Shown: positions 43,986-52,261 of the stretch, piece after piece
Numbering within the stretch: position 1 is the stretch's first letter
How the letters are laid out: every line of letters starts with the position of its first letter
Assembly (NCBI GenBank): GCA_902775375.1
Contig: CACYLU010000008.1
Coordinates: forward strand, 108,829-172,828
Source: an uncultured Bacteroidales bacterium
GTDB taxonomy: Bacteria > Bacteroidota > Bacteroidia > Bacteroidales > Bacteroidaceae
Direction of reading: 5' to 3'
DNA length: 64,000 nucleotides
Position numbers and translations under genes: made by a program
The notes under the pieces: model-generated
Told to the model about the DNA's origin: nothing
Databases searched by the model: none
Seen by the model: the letters and a program-made list of their open reading frames with translations, nothing else

Positions 43986-44158
43986 GGCTTACTATGAGTC
44001 ATCGCAGTATCTCCTATGGGGGTACGCCAGATACTGCGACGGGTGATAGCAGATATTGGGATGAGGAGTGGCAAGCTTTCCCATCAACGATAGCAAGCTT
44101 TAGTCATAGAGATGGCAAGCTTTGGCCTGAATAATAGCAGGCATTAGCATATCTCATC
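43938..44158. repeat. Degenerate tandem array with 22-bp period, ten units
   Basis: Units start at 43938, 43960, 43982, 44004, 44026 (23 bp), 44049, 44071, 44093, 44115 and 44137. Units 7-9 begin GCAAGCTTT; units 1-3 end in GAGTCGTC, GGGTCGTC and GAGTCATC and share a CTATG or CTACG middle. A conserved GC[A]-start with a drifting right half recurs throughout. No protein is encoded across it on either strand. Confidence 0.85.
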
Positions 44159-44193
44159 AACATCAATTATGAGGTTCAGAAAGCAGTCTCTCT

Positions 44194-44997
44194 TTAGTCG
44201 ATGACTATTCTCTCCAGATCATCGGGGACAAACACCTTGCCGTCAAACTCGCTTTGCGCTTCAACAGTGTAGCGTTCCTTGCGAGTGTCCAGGGTCTTGT
44301 CCTCAGTATGATAGAGGATGAGGTTCTTGACATCTAATGACTTGGCCAGTCGGGCAGCATCGAGAGCAGTGCTATGATGCTTCTTATAAGGTTGAAAACG
44401 TTCTCGGTCTTCGTAGAGGCAAAACGCCTCACTCATCATCCAATCGGCCCCCTTTACGTAAGCCTCGTTCTGCTCGCAATAAGGCTCATCACCCAGACAA
44501 GCCAGTCGTTTGCCGTCAGCGAAAGTGAGGGCAAAGCCATACTGCAATTCCTTTGTGGAGTGGATATCGAAGCATTGCACATGCATATCACCCACGTCGA
44601 AGCTATCGCCATCATGCAACTCACAATACACCACATTGGTGCCAATACGCTCCACTTGCTTCTTGGGCAACATTTGACGGCACATAAGGTCCAGCAAATC
44701 AAGTGCCTTTTTATGGCTATGGATGCGCAGCACTTGCGGCCTCTGATACTGGAGCGCCATACGCATCATCCATATCACTCCTAAGATATGGTCAGTATGG
44801 GTGTGGGTAACAAAAAGGTCACTGATGTCCTCAAAAGCCAAACCTGACTGTGCCATCTGGTGAAGAATGCCATTACCTCCCCCAGCATCCACCATCATAG
44901 TAGCCCCACTTTTACTCCGCACTACAAAACAGGTGTTGTAACATCGGGTGACCATCGCATTGCCCGTACCTAATATGATTATCTCATCGTTTCCCAT
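44194..44997 (-). CDS. Metallo-beta-lactamase-fold hydrolase (RNase Z-like)
   Basis: The 267-residue cytosolic protein has the metal motif THTHTDH (His65, His67, Asp69, His70), GTGNAMVTRCYNTCFVV at the N-terminus, a metal Asp in CLGDEPYC and a C-terminal HHSTALDAARLAKSLDVKNLILYHTED block that supplies the last histidines. It resembles the RNase Z/arylsulfatase-like branch, but it is shorter and lacks the flexible arm used to bind tRNA, so a phosphodiesterase with another substrate is likely. Own promoter upstream; no clear terminator before the repeat array. Confidence 0.88.
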   Translation of the reverse strand: MGNDEIIILGTGNAMVTRCYNTCFVVRSKSGATMMVDAGGGNGILHQMAQSGLAFEDISDLFVTHTHTDHILGVIWMMRMALQYQRPQVLRIHSHKKALDLLDLMCRQMLPKKQVERIGTNVVYCELHDGDSFDVGDMHVQCFDIHSTKELQYGFALTFADGKRLACLGDEPYCEQNEAYVKGADWMMSEAFCLYEDRERFQPYKKHHSTALDAARLAKSLDVKNLILYHTEDKTLDTRKERYTVEAQSEFDGKVFVPDDLERIVID

Positions 44998-45020
44998 ACC
45001 TTAATTATTATATTACCCTA

Positions 45021-45052
45021 CAAAGATAACAAAAGCAGGTGATATAAGCAAA
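45021..45052 (-). promoter_or_regulatory. Promoter of the metallo-hydrolase gene
   Basis: On the minus strand TTTG (45052-45049), 20 bp, then TATCTTTG (45028-45021), 24 bp before the start codon. Confidence 0.82.
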
Positions 45053-45149
45053 GCGATAGCAACTGTAAGAAAAAGAAACGAAAAAAATAACGGGCAAACT
45101 CGTCTTTTCATGCTCCAATTACGTCTTATACAATGAAAGGCGGAAAGAA

Positions 45150-45647
45150 ATGAGAAGCAACAAAAGATATAAGAGACTTGAAGCAGTGATAGAGCAGAAC
45201 CAAGATTATTTGTTCCGCTTTGCCTACTTCCGCATCGGCAATAGAGAAGATGCGGAAGACATCCTACAAGATGTATTCTTAAAACTATTTGAAAAAGAAT
45301 TCATCATAGAGAATGACGAAAGTATGAGAATGTATCTCTACAGAATGGTATATAATGCCTGCAACGATTGGCATCGGCATAAACAGCAAGAGCCTATCCC
45401 TTTGGAACAAGTGCAAATGGCTGATGATGAAGAACTGGCATTACAAGAGGAATATAACCGCATCTGGAAGATGTTGAGCGTTTTGCCTGCTGATCAAGCT
45501 GATGTTATTACCATGCACCTGATTGACGGTCTTACTTTCGTAGAGATTGCCAAAGTGACGGGGACTCCAGAGACTACGATTAAGTCGAGGTTTAAGAGCG
45601 GAATAGACAAATTAAGGAAAAGATGGGAACAGGAGGATAAATTATGA
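45150..45647 (+). CDS. ECF-type RNA polymerase sigma factor (second operon)
   Basis: The 165-residue protein has region 2 (NQDYLFRFAYFRIGNREDAEDILQDVFLKLFEK, about 17-50) and region 4 (LSVLPADQADVITMHLIDGLTFVEIAKVTGTPETTIKSRFKSGIDKLRKRW, about 110-160). A GGAAAG purine stretch precedes the ATG. No TAnnTTTG box lies upstream, but two CGTCTT words (45101 and 45122) could be -10 elements of an ECF promoter, hinting at autoregulation. Overlaps the next gene by 4 bp. Confidence 0.93.
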   Translation: MRSNKRYKRLEAVIEQNQDYLFRFAYFRIGNREDAEDILQDVFLKLFEKEFIIENDESMRMYLYRMVYNACNDWHRHKQQEPIPLEQVQMADDEELALQEEYNRIWKMLSVLPADQADVITMHLIDGLTFVEIAKVTGTPETTIKSRFKSGIDKLRKRWEQEDKL

Positions 45648-46819
45648 ATCAAAAAGATATTGACATGATAAGGACAGAACTGACTCCAAAATGTGAGGTA
45701 CACATTTCGAAAGACTTTAAGCAGCGAGTGTTGGCTAAAGCAAAAGGAAGCCGCAAACCACGAAAAGTGATCAAGATGTGGCACTGGCTATCAGTATCAG
45801 GTATTGCAGCTTGTTTGCCTGTAATTTTGATGCTAAGCCCTTCTCGCCTTACCGCCAGTTCGCTTTTGCAAAATGCCATCAGCTACCTCAACAATATTCG
45901 CTCAATGGTGATGGAAGTAGAGATACGCACCTTACCCCAAGAAAACTTCAAGATGATTGATGCAGAAGAAGCTTTTGTCAACCATCAGATAGAGGTGGTA
46001 TATGGTGACGAGCTGGCTTGGCGAGTAGATAAACAAGGCAGAATAGCCACAGGTATCAATGACAGTGCTTTTACTTGGGTACCAGCCTACCAAGTGGGTT
46101 GGGAAACAGGAAAAGGCAAAGAAACCTTCTTGGATTACATCAGTATCTTATTGGAGCCAAATAAGATACTGGAACGCGAATTAGAACTATCACAAAAGAA
46201 TGATGGTGATGAGTACATGGTAAAGCGTGTTGGAGATGAGATACATCTGACTGTACATGCATACCTGCATTATAACTATATCAACGACTTCATGCTCAAC
46301 AAATCACTGAAAGATGCAGAACATATCAGGCGCTACATATTCGACAAAAATTCCAAGCAATTGAAGCAGCTGTCTGTGAGTATCATCGTTGATGGCCAGG
46401 AAGTGGAAGTGATGAGGACTAGACGTATCAACTATTCAGTAGCATTGGGAATGAATGAGGTATTAGCTAAGCCCACCGACATTGAGTTCAGTAATGCCGA
46501 TTCCTCACCCAGCAACAGGAAATCCATCTTGTCAGAAATGTCAGCCAAAGAAGTAGCAGAGAAGTTCCTCACATCATTAGGTACATGGGATACTGAGACG
46601 TTAGAGGAAATGATGCCTGCCAACATAGCAGAGATGTTTGGCCCTGTCTTTAAGGGTTGCAGGCTACTCAGTATTGGAGAGCCTTTCCAATCTGGCTCTA
46701 TGCCTTGCGAGTATGTGCCGTATGTATTGAAACTACGCGATGACAGTACTACTGTTCAAAATAACCTGTCGTTAGGCAAGAATGAAAAAGGTGAATGGAT
46801 ATTTATGGGAGGTCTATAA
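45644..46819 (+). CDS. Membrane-anchored anti-sigma-like protein with large periplasmic part
   Basis: The 391-residue protein starts inside the sigma gene (ATGA overlap), which ties the two functionally. A short cytosolic N-terminus (1-44, DIDMIRTELTPKCEVHISKDFKQRVLAKAK) precedes one membrane segment (about 48-67, WLSVSGIAACLPVILMLSP). The 320-residue periplasmic part has outer-membrane-lipoprotein-like strands (IRSMVMEVEIRTLPQENFKMID, FNWVPAYQVGWE-like) and a C-terminal helical/strand module. The long periplasmic domain suggests it senses an envelope ligand or lipoprotein state. I do not recognise a named family. Confidence 0.72.
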   Translation: MNQKDIDMIRTELTPKCEVHISKDFKQRVLAKAKGSRKPRKVIKMWHWLSVSGIAACLPVILMLSPSRLTASSLLQNAISYLNNIRSMVMEVEIRTLPQENFKMIDAEEAFVNHQIEVVYGDELAWRVDKQGRIATGINDSAFTWVPAYQVGWETGKGKETFLDYISILLEPNKILERELELSQKNDGDEYMVKRVGDEIHLTVHAYLHYNYINDFMLNKSLKDAEHIRRYIFDKNSKQLKQLSVSIIVDGQEVEVMRTRRINYSVALGMNEVLAKPTDIEFSNADSSPSNRKSILSEMSAKEVAEKFLTSLGTWDTETLEEMMPANIAEMFGPVFKGCRLLSIGEPFQSGSMPCEYVPYVLKLRDDSTTVQNNLSLGKNEKGEWIFMGGL

Positions 46820-46840
46820 CTAATTAATAAATAATCATCA

Positions 46841-49150
46841 ATGAAAGCATTAAAACTATTGGTGCTGGTGCTGATAAGCATCAGTACAGGGGCGACCTAC
46901 GCCCAAAATGCCATTAGTGGCAGAGTGACAGACACAAGAGAGAAACCTATTAGCTATGCAAATGTGGTGTTGCTGCAAGAAAGAGATTCTCTCTATATCA
47001 ACGGGGTGGTGACAGATAACGAAGGACGATTCAGATTGGAGTCTGATAAAGCTGGTTTCCTTCGTATATCATGTATTGGTTATGACGACGTGTTTGTACA
47101 TCAGGCCAATGGCGAATTAGGAAACATACAAATGTCGGAAAGCGATAACCTGCTGGGCGAAGTGACAGTAAAGGCTAATCTCCCCAAAACCGAACTAAAA
47201 CGAGACGCTTTGGTGACTACCATACAGGGTAGTGCCTTGTCGAGGGCTGGAACAGCTAACGATGTATTGGCAAGAGTACCTGGCGTTATCAGCAGTAATG
47301 GCGGCATTGAGGTATTTGGCAAGGGCACCCCACTTATCTACATCAACGGCAGACAAATGCGTAATACTTCTGAGTTAGATCAGTTGAGTTCGTCACAAGT
47401 GAAAAATGTGGAAGTTGTAACCAATCCTGGGGCAAGATATGATGCTACAGTCAATGCCGTCATCCGTATCACCACCATCAAGCCTATAGGTGAAGGATGG
47501 AGTTTTGACAATAGGGCGGTAGCAGGCATCAGGCATTATTTCTACGGACTGGATGAGTTCAACTTCAACTATCGAAAGGGAGGATTTGATATCTTCGGTA
47601 TGCTGGAATACAGCAATATAAAAGACCGGGTAACGAATATCACTTCACAAGAGACATTCCTTTCACCTCGCTTACTGCAAGATGGTGTTGCCAGACGTTA
47701 CAATAAGAACCAGACATTTGCTGGCAAGATTGGATTTAACTATGTCTTTAATGAGCGTCATTCCATAGGTGCCATCTATCAACCGGCATACCGTCCTACA
47801 AAACAGGACAATGAATCGTTTGCCACGATGACGATAGATGGAGTATTGGACAATGAAGCTTCAAATAACAGTCATGCCGATATAAACAATGTCAATCATT
47901 TATTGAGTGGGTATTACAATGGCAGTTTCGGGAAATGGACTATGGATATAAACGTAGATGCTTTGTGGAACAGAGCCAATACCGACCAGCTGTTGAAAGA
48001 GACATCCACCCAGGCAGATGATAGGATTGTTACAACAGAGAGTGATGCCAAGAGTCGTATGTTTGCAGGCAAAGCAGTTGCAACAAGGCAGTTTGGCAAA
48101 GGCAACGTATCATTTGGCGGAGAGTTCAGTCATACCCACCGCACTGATAACTACAGCAATTTGGAACATATTATTAATGACAGCAAAACCCGTATCGAAG
48201 AATCTAACGGTGCTTTGTTTGTCGAAGTAATGCAAAATATAGGCAAAGTGATGCTAAGTGCTGGATTACGCTACGAACACATAGATAGTCGTTATTATGA
48301 CCATGACGTGAAGATGCAGGAACAAAGCCGTATATATGACAATCTGTTTCCATCAGCAATGCTGATGTTCCCCATCAAAAACACAAGGGTGAGATTGAGT
48401 TATAACCGAAAAGTGGAACGCCCTGCCTATAGTCAGCTGAGCAGTAACGTGGAATACATCAATCGCTATACTTACCAGAGTGGAAACCCATTCCTGCGAC
48501 CATTCTATCGCGATAATGTCTCTTTGGCAATTGGCTACAAATGGCTGAATATGATGCTCGAGTACAGCCATACCTCGGATTACATCATCACTGCTTATAC
48601 ACAATATGGCGACGACCCAAGCATTGCCCTCTTGCAAAAGAAGAATGCCAAAAGTTTGAATCAGTTGCAGGCAATGGTATCTATCTCTCCGTCATTCGGC
48701 ATCTGGCATTCCACATTGATGACAGCTATGATGGCACAACAATTCAACCTGACTTTTTGTGGTAAAAAGAAAAGCATGAACCATCCATTAGGTATCATCC
48801 GCTTCAACAATGCTATTCAGTTGCCAGCTGACACATGGATTAATGCAGACTTTGCTTATCGCACGAATGGCAATACGGAAAATCTTTACATGAAAGGAAT
48901 GTGGAAGTTTGATTTGAGCATCTATAAGGCATTCGCTCACGATAAATGGAGCTTGAAACTCTCTTGCGAAGATGTATTCAACACGAGTCGCAGCAAGGCT
49001 TGGCTCTACAGTGATGTTCGCAGGATATTCATGCATAAGATAAACGATACACGCGCCATAGAACTAACTTTCCGCTATAACTTCAATGCAGCAAAGAGTA
49101 AATATAAGGGTACAGGTGCTGCTAACGAAGAACGTAACAGAATACAATAA
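46841..49150 (+). CDS. Outer-membrane beta-barrel protein with carboxypeptidase-like N-terminal domain
   Basis: The 769-residue protein has a signal peptide (1-21), a carboxypeptidase-regulatory-like domain (about 24-105; AISGRVTDTREKPISYANVVLL), a TonB-plug-like region (about 115-215; LSRAGTANDVLARVPGVISSNGGIEVFGKGTPLIYINGRQM) and a barrel of the outer-membrane beta-barrel family 3 type (about 220-769; RVRLSYNRKVERPAYSQLSSNV). It is shorter than SusC and has no SusD partner. It follows the anti-sigma-like gene by 21 bp, so the operon is sigma, sensor, receptor. Substrate unknown. Confidence 0.9.
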   Translation: MKALKLLVLVLISISTGATYAQNAISGRVTDTREKPISYANVVLLQERDSLYINGVVTDNEGRFRLESDKAGFLRISCIGYDDVFVHQANGELGNIQMSESDNLLGEVTVKANLPKTELKRDALVTTIQGSALSRAGTANDVLARVPGVISSNGGIEVFGKGTPLIYINGRQMRNTSELDQLSSSQVKNVEVVTNPGARYDATVNAVIRITTIKPIGEGWSFDNRAVAGIRHYFYGLDEFNFNYRKGGFDIFGMLEYSNIKDRVTNITSQETFLSPRLLQDGVARRYNKNQTFAGKIGFNYVFNERHSIGAIYQPAYRPTKQDNESFATMTIDGVLDNEASNNSHADINNVNHLLSGYYNGSFGKWTMDINVDALWNRANTDQLLKETSTQADDRIVTTESDAKSRMFAGKAVATRQFGKGNVSFGGEFSHTHRTDNYSNLEHIINDSKTRIEESNGALFVEVMQNIGKVMLSAGLRYEHIDSRYYDHDVKMQEQSRIYDNLFPSAMLMFPIKNTRVRLSYNRKVERPAYSQLSSNVEYINRYTYQSGNPFLRPFYRDNVSLAIGYKWLNMMLEYSHTSDYIITAYTQYGDDPSIALLQKKNAKSLNQLQAMVSISPSFGIWHSTLMTAMMAQQFNLTFCGKKKSMNHPLGIIRFNNAIQLPADTWINADFAYRTNGNTENLYMKGMWKFDLSIYKAFAHDKWSLKLSCEDVFNTSRSKAWLYSDVRRIFMHKINDTRAIELTFRYNFNAAKSKYKGTGAANEERNRIQ

Positions 49151-49177
49151 ATTGTTTTTAAGGTTATTTTCAACAAA

Positions 49178-49209
49178 AACGGCAGGCCTTTGTGAAAAGG
49201 TCTGCCGTT
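49178..49209. terminator. Bidirectional terminator between the receptor gene and korB
   Basis: Arms AACGGCAG and CTGCCGTT are extended inward by a G-T pair and CCTTT/AAAGG around a 4-base loop, with A-rich left and T-rich right flanks. Confidence 0.85.
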
Positions 49210-49232
49210 AATCTTTTATATCTACTCAAGAA

Positions 49233-50237
49233 CTATTTCACTTCCCAAGTGTCATTGGTCAGCAACAGTTCCTCGAAGTTGTGATAGTTCTTCTTTGCCT
49301 TGATCTCTTCTACTTGTGCATTGACTGCATCGTTGTAGGTAGGAGCATCTACGTCACGGATAACACCCAAAGCTACTGGGAAGTCAGGACCTTCCATCAA
49401 CGCAAGCTTCAGCTGTACAGTGTTATCCTCGCAATGAGCATCGTGAACAAGAATATCCTTTTCAGTGATGCCATTCTCGCCCAACTTCACTACTTTCAAG
49501 CCAAAGCCTTCCTGCATCAGACCGTATTCATTGTTCTCACCAAAGAGCATTGGCTTACCATGCTGCAAATAGATGGCATTCTTGGCACGGTCTTCCTTTT
49601 TAGCCAAAGCATCGTATACACCGTTGTTGAAGATCATGCAGTTCTGAAGTATCTCGCAAACAGCTGCACCCTTATGCTGGGCTGCTGCCTTCAGAATCTC
49701 CACAGTGCCTGCTGCATCAACAGCTGCTGCACGGGCAAAGAACCTGCCACGCGCACCAAAACAAAGCTCTGCAGGATGGAAAGGATCTTCCACAGTGCCG
49801 TAAGGAGATGACTTGCTCACGAAACCACGTGGAGATGTAGGTGAATACTGCCCTTTTGTCAAACCATAAATACGGTTGTTCAACAGAATCATGTTGAGGT
49901 CAACATTACGACGGATGGCATGAATAAAGTGATTACCGCCAATGGCCAAACCATCACCATCGCCAGACACCTGCCAAATGGTAAGGTCAGGATTAGTCAC
50001 CTTAGCGCCAGACGCGATAGCAGCAGCACGGCCGTGAACGGTCTGCATAGCGTAGGTATTCATATAGTAAGGCAAACGGCTGGAGCAACCGATACCTGAG
50101 ATAACCGCAATATTCCAAGGGTCAACACCCAGTTCTGCCATTGCCTTGTGTAAAGAGGCTAGGAAGAAGTGGTCACCGCAACCCGGACACCAGCGGGGTT
50201 GTCCTTTCTTATAGTCTTTTGCTGTATGTTCGCTCAT
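49233..50237 (-). CDS. korB: 2-oxoglutarate:ferredoxin oxidoreductase, beta subunit
   Basis: The 334-residue subunit binds thiamine diphosphate: RWCPGCGDHFFLASL at the start, GIGCSSRLPYYMNTY, VHGRAAAIASGAKV and the TPP/Mg motif SGDGDGLAIGGNHFIHAIRRNVDLNMILLNNRIYGLTKGQ. With the alpha subunit it converts 2-oxoglutarate, CoA and oxidised ferredoxin to succinyl-CoA, or works in reverse in anaerobes. It starts 20 bp after the korA stop. The 2-oxoglutarate choice is by similarity to KorB; another 2-oxoacid is possible. Confidence 0.93.
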   Translation of the reverse strand: MSEHTAKDYKKGQPRWCPGCGDHFFLASLHKAMAELGVDPWNIAVISGIGCSSRLPYYMNTYAMQTVHGRAAAIASGAKVTNPDLTIWQVSGDGDGLAIGGNHFIHAIRRNVDLNMILLNNRIYGLTKGQYSPTSPRGFVSKSSPYGTVEDPFHPAELCFGARGRFFARAAAVDAAGTVEILKAAAQHKGAAVCEILQNCMIFNNGVYDALAKKEDRAKNAIYLQHGKPMLFGENNEYGLMQEGFGLKVVKLGENGITEKDILVHDAHCEDNTVQLKLALMEGPDFPVALGVIRDVDAPTYNDAVNAQVEEIKAKKNYHNFEELLLTNDTWEVK

Positions 50238-50257
50238 GTCTTTACTTCTTTAATGGG

Positions 50258-52105
50258 TTACTTGTTGATTATTGCCTGGAAAGCATCTACCAAAGTACTG
50301 ACGGTGAAAGGCTGTCCCTTCACTTCATTAAACTGGTAAGGTGCGAAATTATCAATCTTCATGCGCAGATAGCCGGCAAACTGACCGAGATTCTGCTCTG
50401 CTACCACAACCTTCTTATAGCGCTTCAATACCTCAGCAGTATTCTTTGGCAACGGGTTGATATAGCTGAACTGAGCCAGAGCTACCTTATTGCCCTTCTC
50501 ATTGAGTTCCTTCATAGCAGAATACAAATGACCGTATGTACTACCGAAGCCCACAATCAGCAGATCGGCATCTTCGGCACATCCTTCAACTACTACATCT
50601 GGTACTTCTATCTTGGCAATCTTCTCAGCACGCAGACGAACCATCAAATCATGGTTCTCTGGGTTGGTGGAGATAGCACCCGTCTTGCTGTCTTTCTCCA
50701 AGCCACCCACAATGTGGGTATAACCTTCCTGACCAGGAATAGCCCAATAGCGTACACCCGTTTCAGGATTGCGGAAGTAAGGCGCATAATTGTCTTTCAT
50801 CTCTGGAGTAACATATGGAGGATTGATAGCTGGATAGTCAGCCAGCTTAGGCAACTTCCACGCAGACGAGCCATTGGCTATAAAGCCATCAGTCAAAAGG
50901 ATGACAGGAGTCATGTGCTCCAAAGCTATCTTACAAGCCATATAGGCCTTGTCGAAGCAGTCAGTAGGAGAGGTAGCCGCAATAACTGGCAATGGACTCT
51001 CACCGCTTCTGCCAAACAACGCCAAAAGCAGGTCGGCTTGTTCTGATTTGGTAGGCAGACCCGTAGATGGACCACCACGCTGAACATCTACCAAAACCAA
51101 AGGCAATTCTGTGATAACAGCCAAGTTCATGGCCTCTGACTTCAAGCAAACACCAGGACCAGAGGTAGAGGTAACTGCCAAAGCACCAGCAAAGGCAGCT
51201 CCCACTGCTGATGCGCAGCCTGATATTTCGTCTTCGCACTGCATAGTGATAACACCCATTGACTTGTGCTTAGCCAACTCATGCAGGATATCAGTAGCAG
51301 GGGTGATAGGATATGAGCCGAGGAACAACTTCTTGCCAACCTTCTCGGCTGCTGCCATCAAACCGTATGCAGTAGCCTTATTGCCTGTTATATCCATATA
51401 TTTGCCAGGCACGGTTACCTTGCTCTCGATACGATAGGTGTGAGCCACTGATGAATGAGTGTTGTGGCCATAGTCGTAGCCAGCATGTATTACCTTTATA
51501 TTAGCTTCTGCTATAGCAGGTTTCTTAGCAAACTTCTCACGAATGTAATTCTCAGCCAATTTGAGGTCACGATTGAACAGCCAGCAAACCAAGCCAACAG
51601 CAAACATATTACGACATTTCATCATCGACTTCACATCCATGCCGCTATCAGCCAGACATTCCTGCACCAGTTTAGAGATTGGGGCAGCAATCACATCCTG
51701 CTTAATACCCATCTCTTCGATAGGATTGTCAGTTTTGAATTCAGCCTTCTGTAAGTCTGCTGCCTTGAAAGCATCGGTATCAATGATAATGCAGGCAGTA
51801 GGTTTAGCAAACTTATACTGTGTCTTAAGAGCAGCAGCATTCATCGCTACCAACACATCACAAAGGTCGCCTGGAGTATAAACTTTCTCAGCACCAACAT
51901 GCACCTGGAAACCAGATACACCCGTGAGTGAACCTTGCGGAGCACGGATGTCAGCTGGATAGTCGGGGAATGTGCTGATGTCATTACCAACAGTAGCTGA
52001 TACTGTCGAGAAGATATTGCCGGCGAGCTGCATACCGTCGCCAGAGTCTCCTGAGAAACGAACAACTACTTGTTCGAGTTCCTTGACTTCAATCTCATTA
52101 GCCAT
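50258..52105 (-). CDS. korA: 2-oxoglutarate:ferredoxin oxidoreductase, fused gamma-alpha subunit
   Basis: The 615-residue protein joins the gamma domain (about 1-190; VVVRFSGDSGDGMQLAGNIFS, FPDYPADIRAPQGS) to the alpha domain (about 215-615; GSYPITPATDILHELAKHK, GCASAVGAAFAGALAVTSTSGPG, and the pyrimidine-binding and CoA-site region VDVQRGGPSTGLPTKSEQADLL). It is the first gene of korAB, 31 bp after tRNA-Arg on the same strand, with no promoter of consensus type between them. Confidence 0.94.
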   Translation of the reverse strand: MANEIEVKELEQVVVRFSGDSGDGMQLAGNIFSTVSATVGNDISTFPDYPADIRAPQGSLTGVSGFQVHVGAEKVYTPGDLCDVLVAMNAAALKTQYKFAKPTACIIIDTDAFKAADLQKAEFKTDNPIEEMGIKQDVIAAPISKLVQECLADSGMDVKSMMKCRNMFAVGLVCWLFNRDLKLAENYIREKFAKKPAIAEANIKVIHAGYDYGHNTHSSVAHTYRIESKVTVPGKYMDITGNKATAYGLMAAAEKVGKKLFLGSYPITPATDILHELAKHKSMGVITMQCEDEISGCASAVGAAFAGALAVTSTSGPGVCLKSEAMNLAVITELPLVLVDVQRGGPSTGLPTKSEQADLLLALFGRSGESPLPVIAATSPTDCFDKAYMACKIALEHMTPVILLTDGFIANGSSAWKLPKLADYPAINPPYVTPEMKDNYAPYFRNPETGVRYWAIPGQEGYTHIVGGLEKDSKTGAISTNPENHDLMVRLRAEKIAKIEVPDVVVEGCAEDADLLIVGFGSTYGHLYSAMKELNEKGNKVALAQFSYINPLPKNTAEVLKRYKKVVVAEQNLGQFAGYLRMKIDNFAPYQFNEVKGQPFTVSTLVDAFQAIINK

Positions 52106-52136
52106 AAAAAAACGATATTTTATAAATAAAGAAATG

Positions 52137-52208
52137 TAGTCCCGCCGAGAATCGAACTCGGATCTAAGGTTTAGGAAACCTCCATTCTATCCATTGAACT
52201 ACAGGACC
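52137..52208 (-). tRNA. tRNA-Arg, anticodon CCT
   Basis: A 72-nt tRNA: acceptor GGTCCTG with CGGGACT and discriminator A, anticodon loop TTCCTAA, T-arm GAGTTCGATTCTC. Anticodon CCT reads AGG. It lies between secDF and korA on the same strand and directly behind a strong hairpin. Confidence 0.94.
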
Positions 52209-52212
52209 ATCA

Positions 52213-52246
52213 AATAAGGTGGGGCCAAAGAAAGCCCCACCTTATT
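52213..52246 (-). other. 13-bp hairpin between secDF and tRNA-Arg
   Basis: Arms AATAAGGTGGGGC and GCCCCACCTTATT pair perfectly around 8 bases. On the minus strand no T-run follows (TTGATGG), so it is not a classic terminator. It ends 4 bp before the tRNA and may mark RNA processing or weakly stop secDF transcription. Confidence 0.7.
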
Positions 52247-52261
52247 ATATTATAGTAGGCA

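Noticed and set aside
50141-51046. 301-codon open frame opposite korB/korA
   Set aside because: It runs antisense across the junction of two well-conserved genes and has no recognisable domain.
52213-52246. Rho-independent terminator of secDF
   Set aside because: The stem is strong, but no T-run follows on the minus strand; kept as a hairpin of unknown role.
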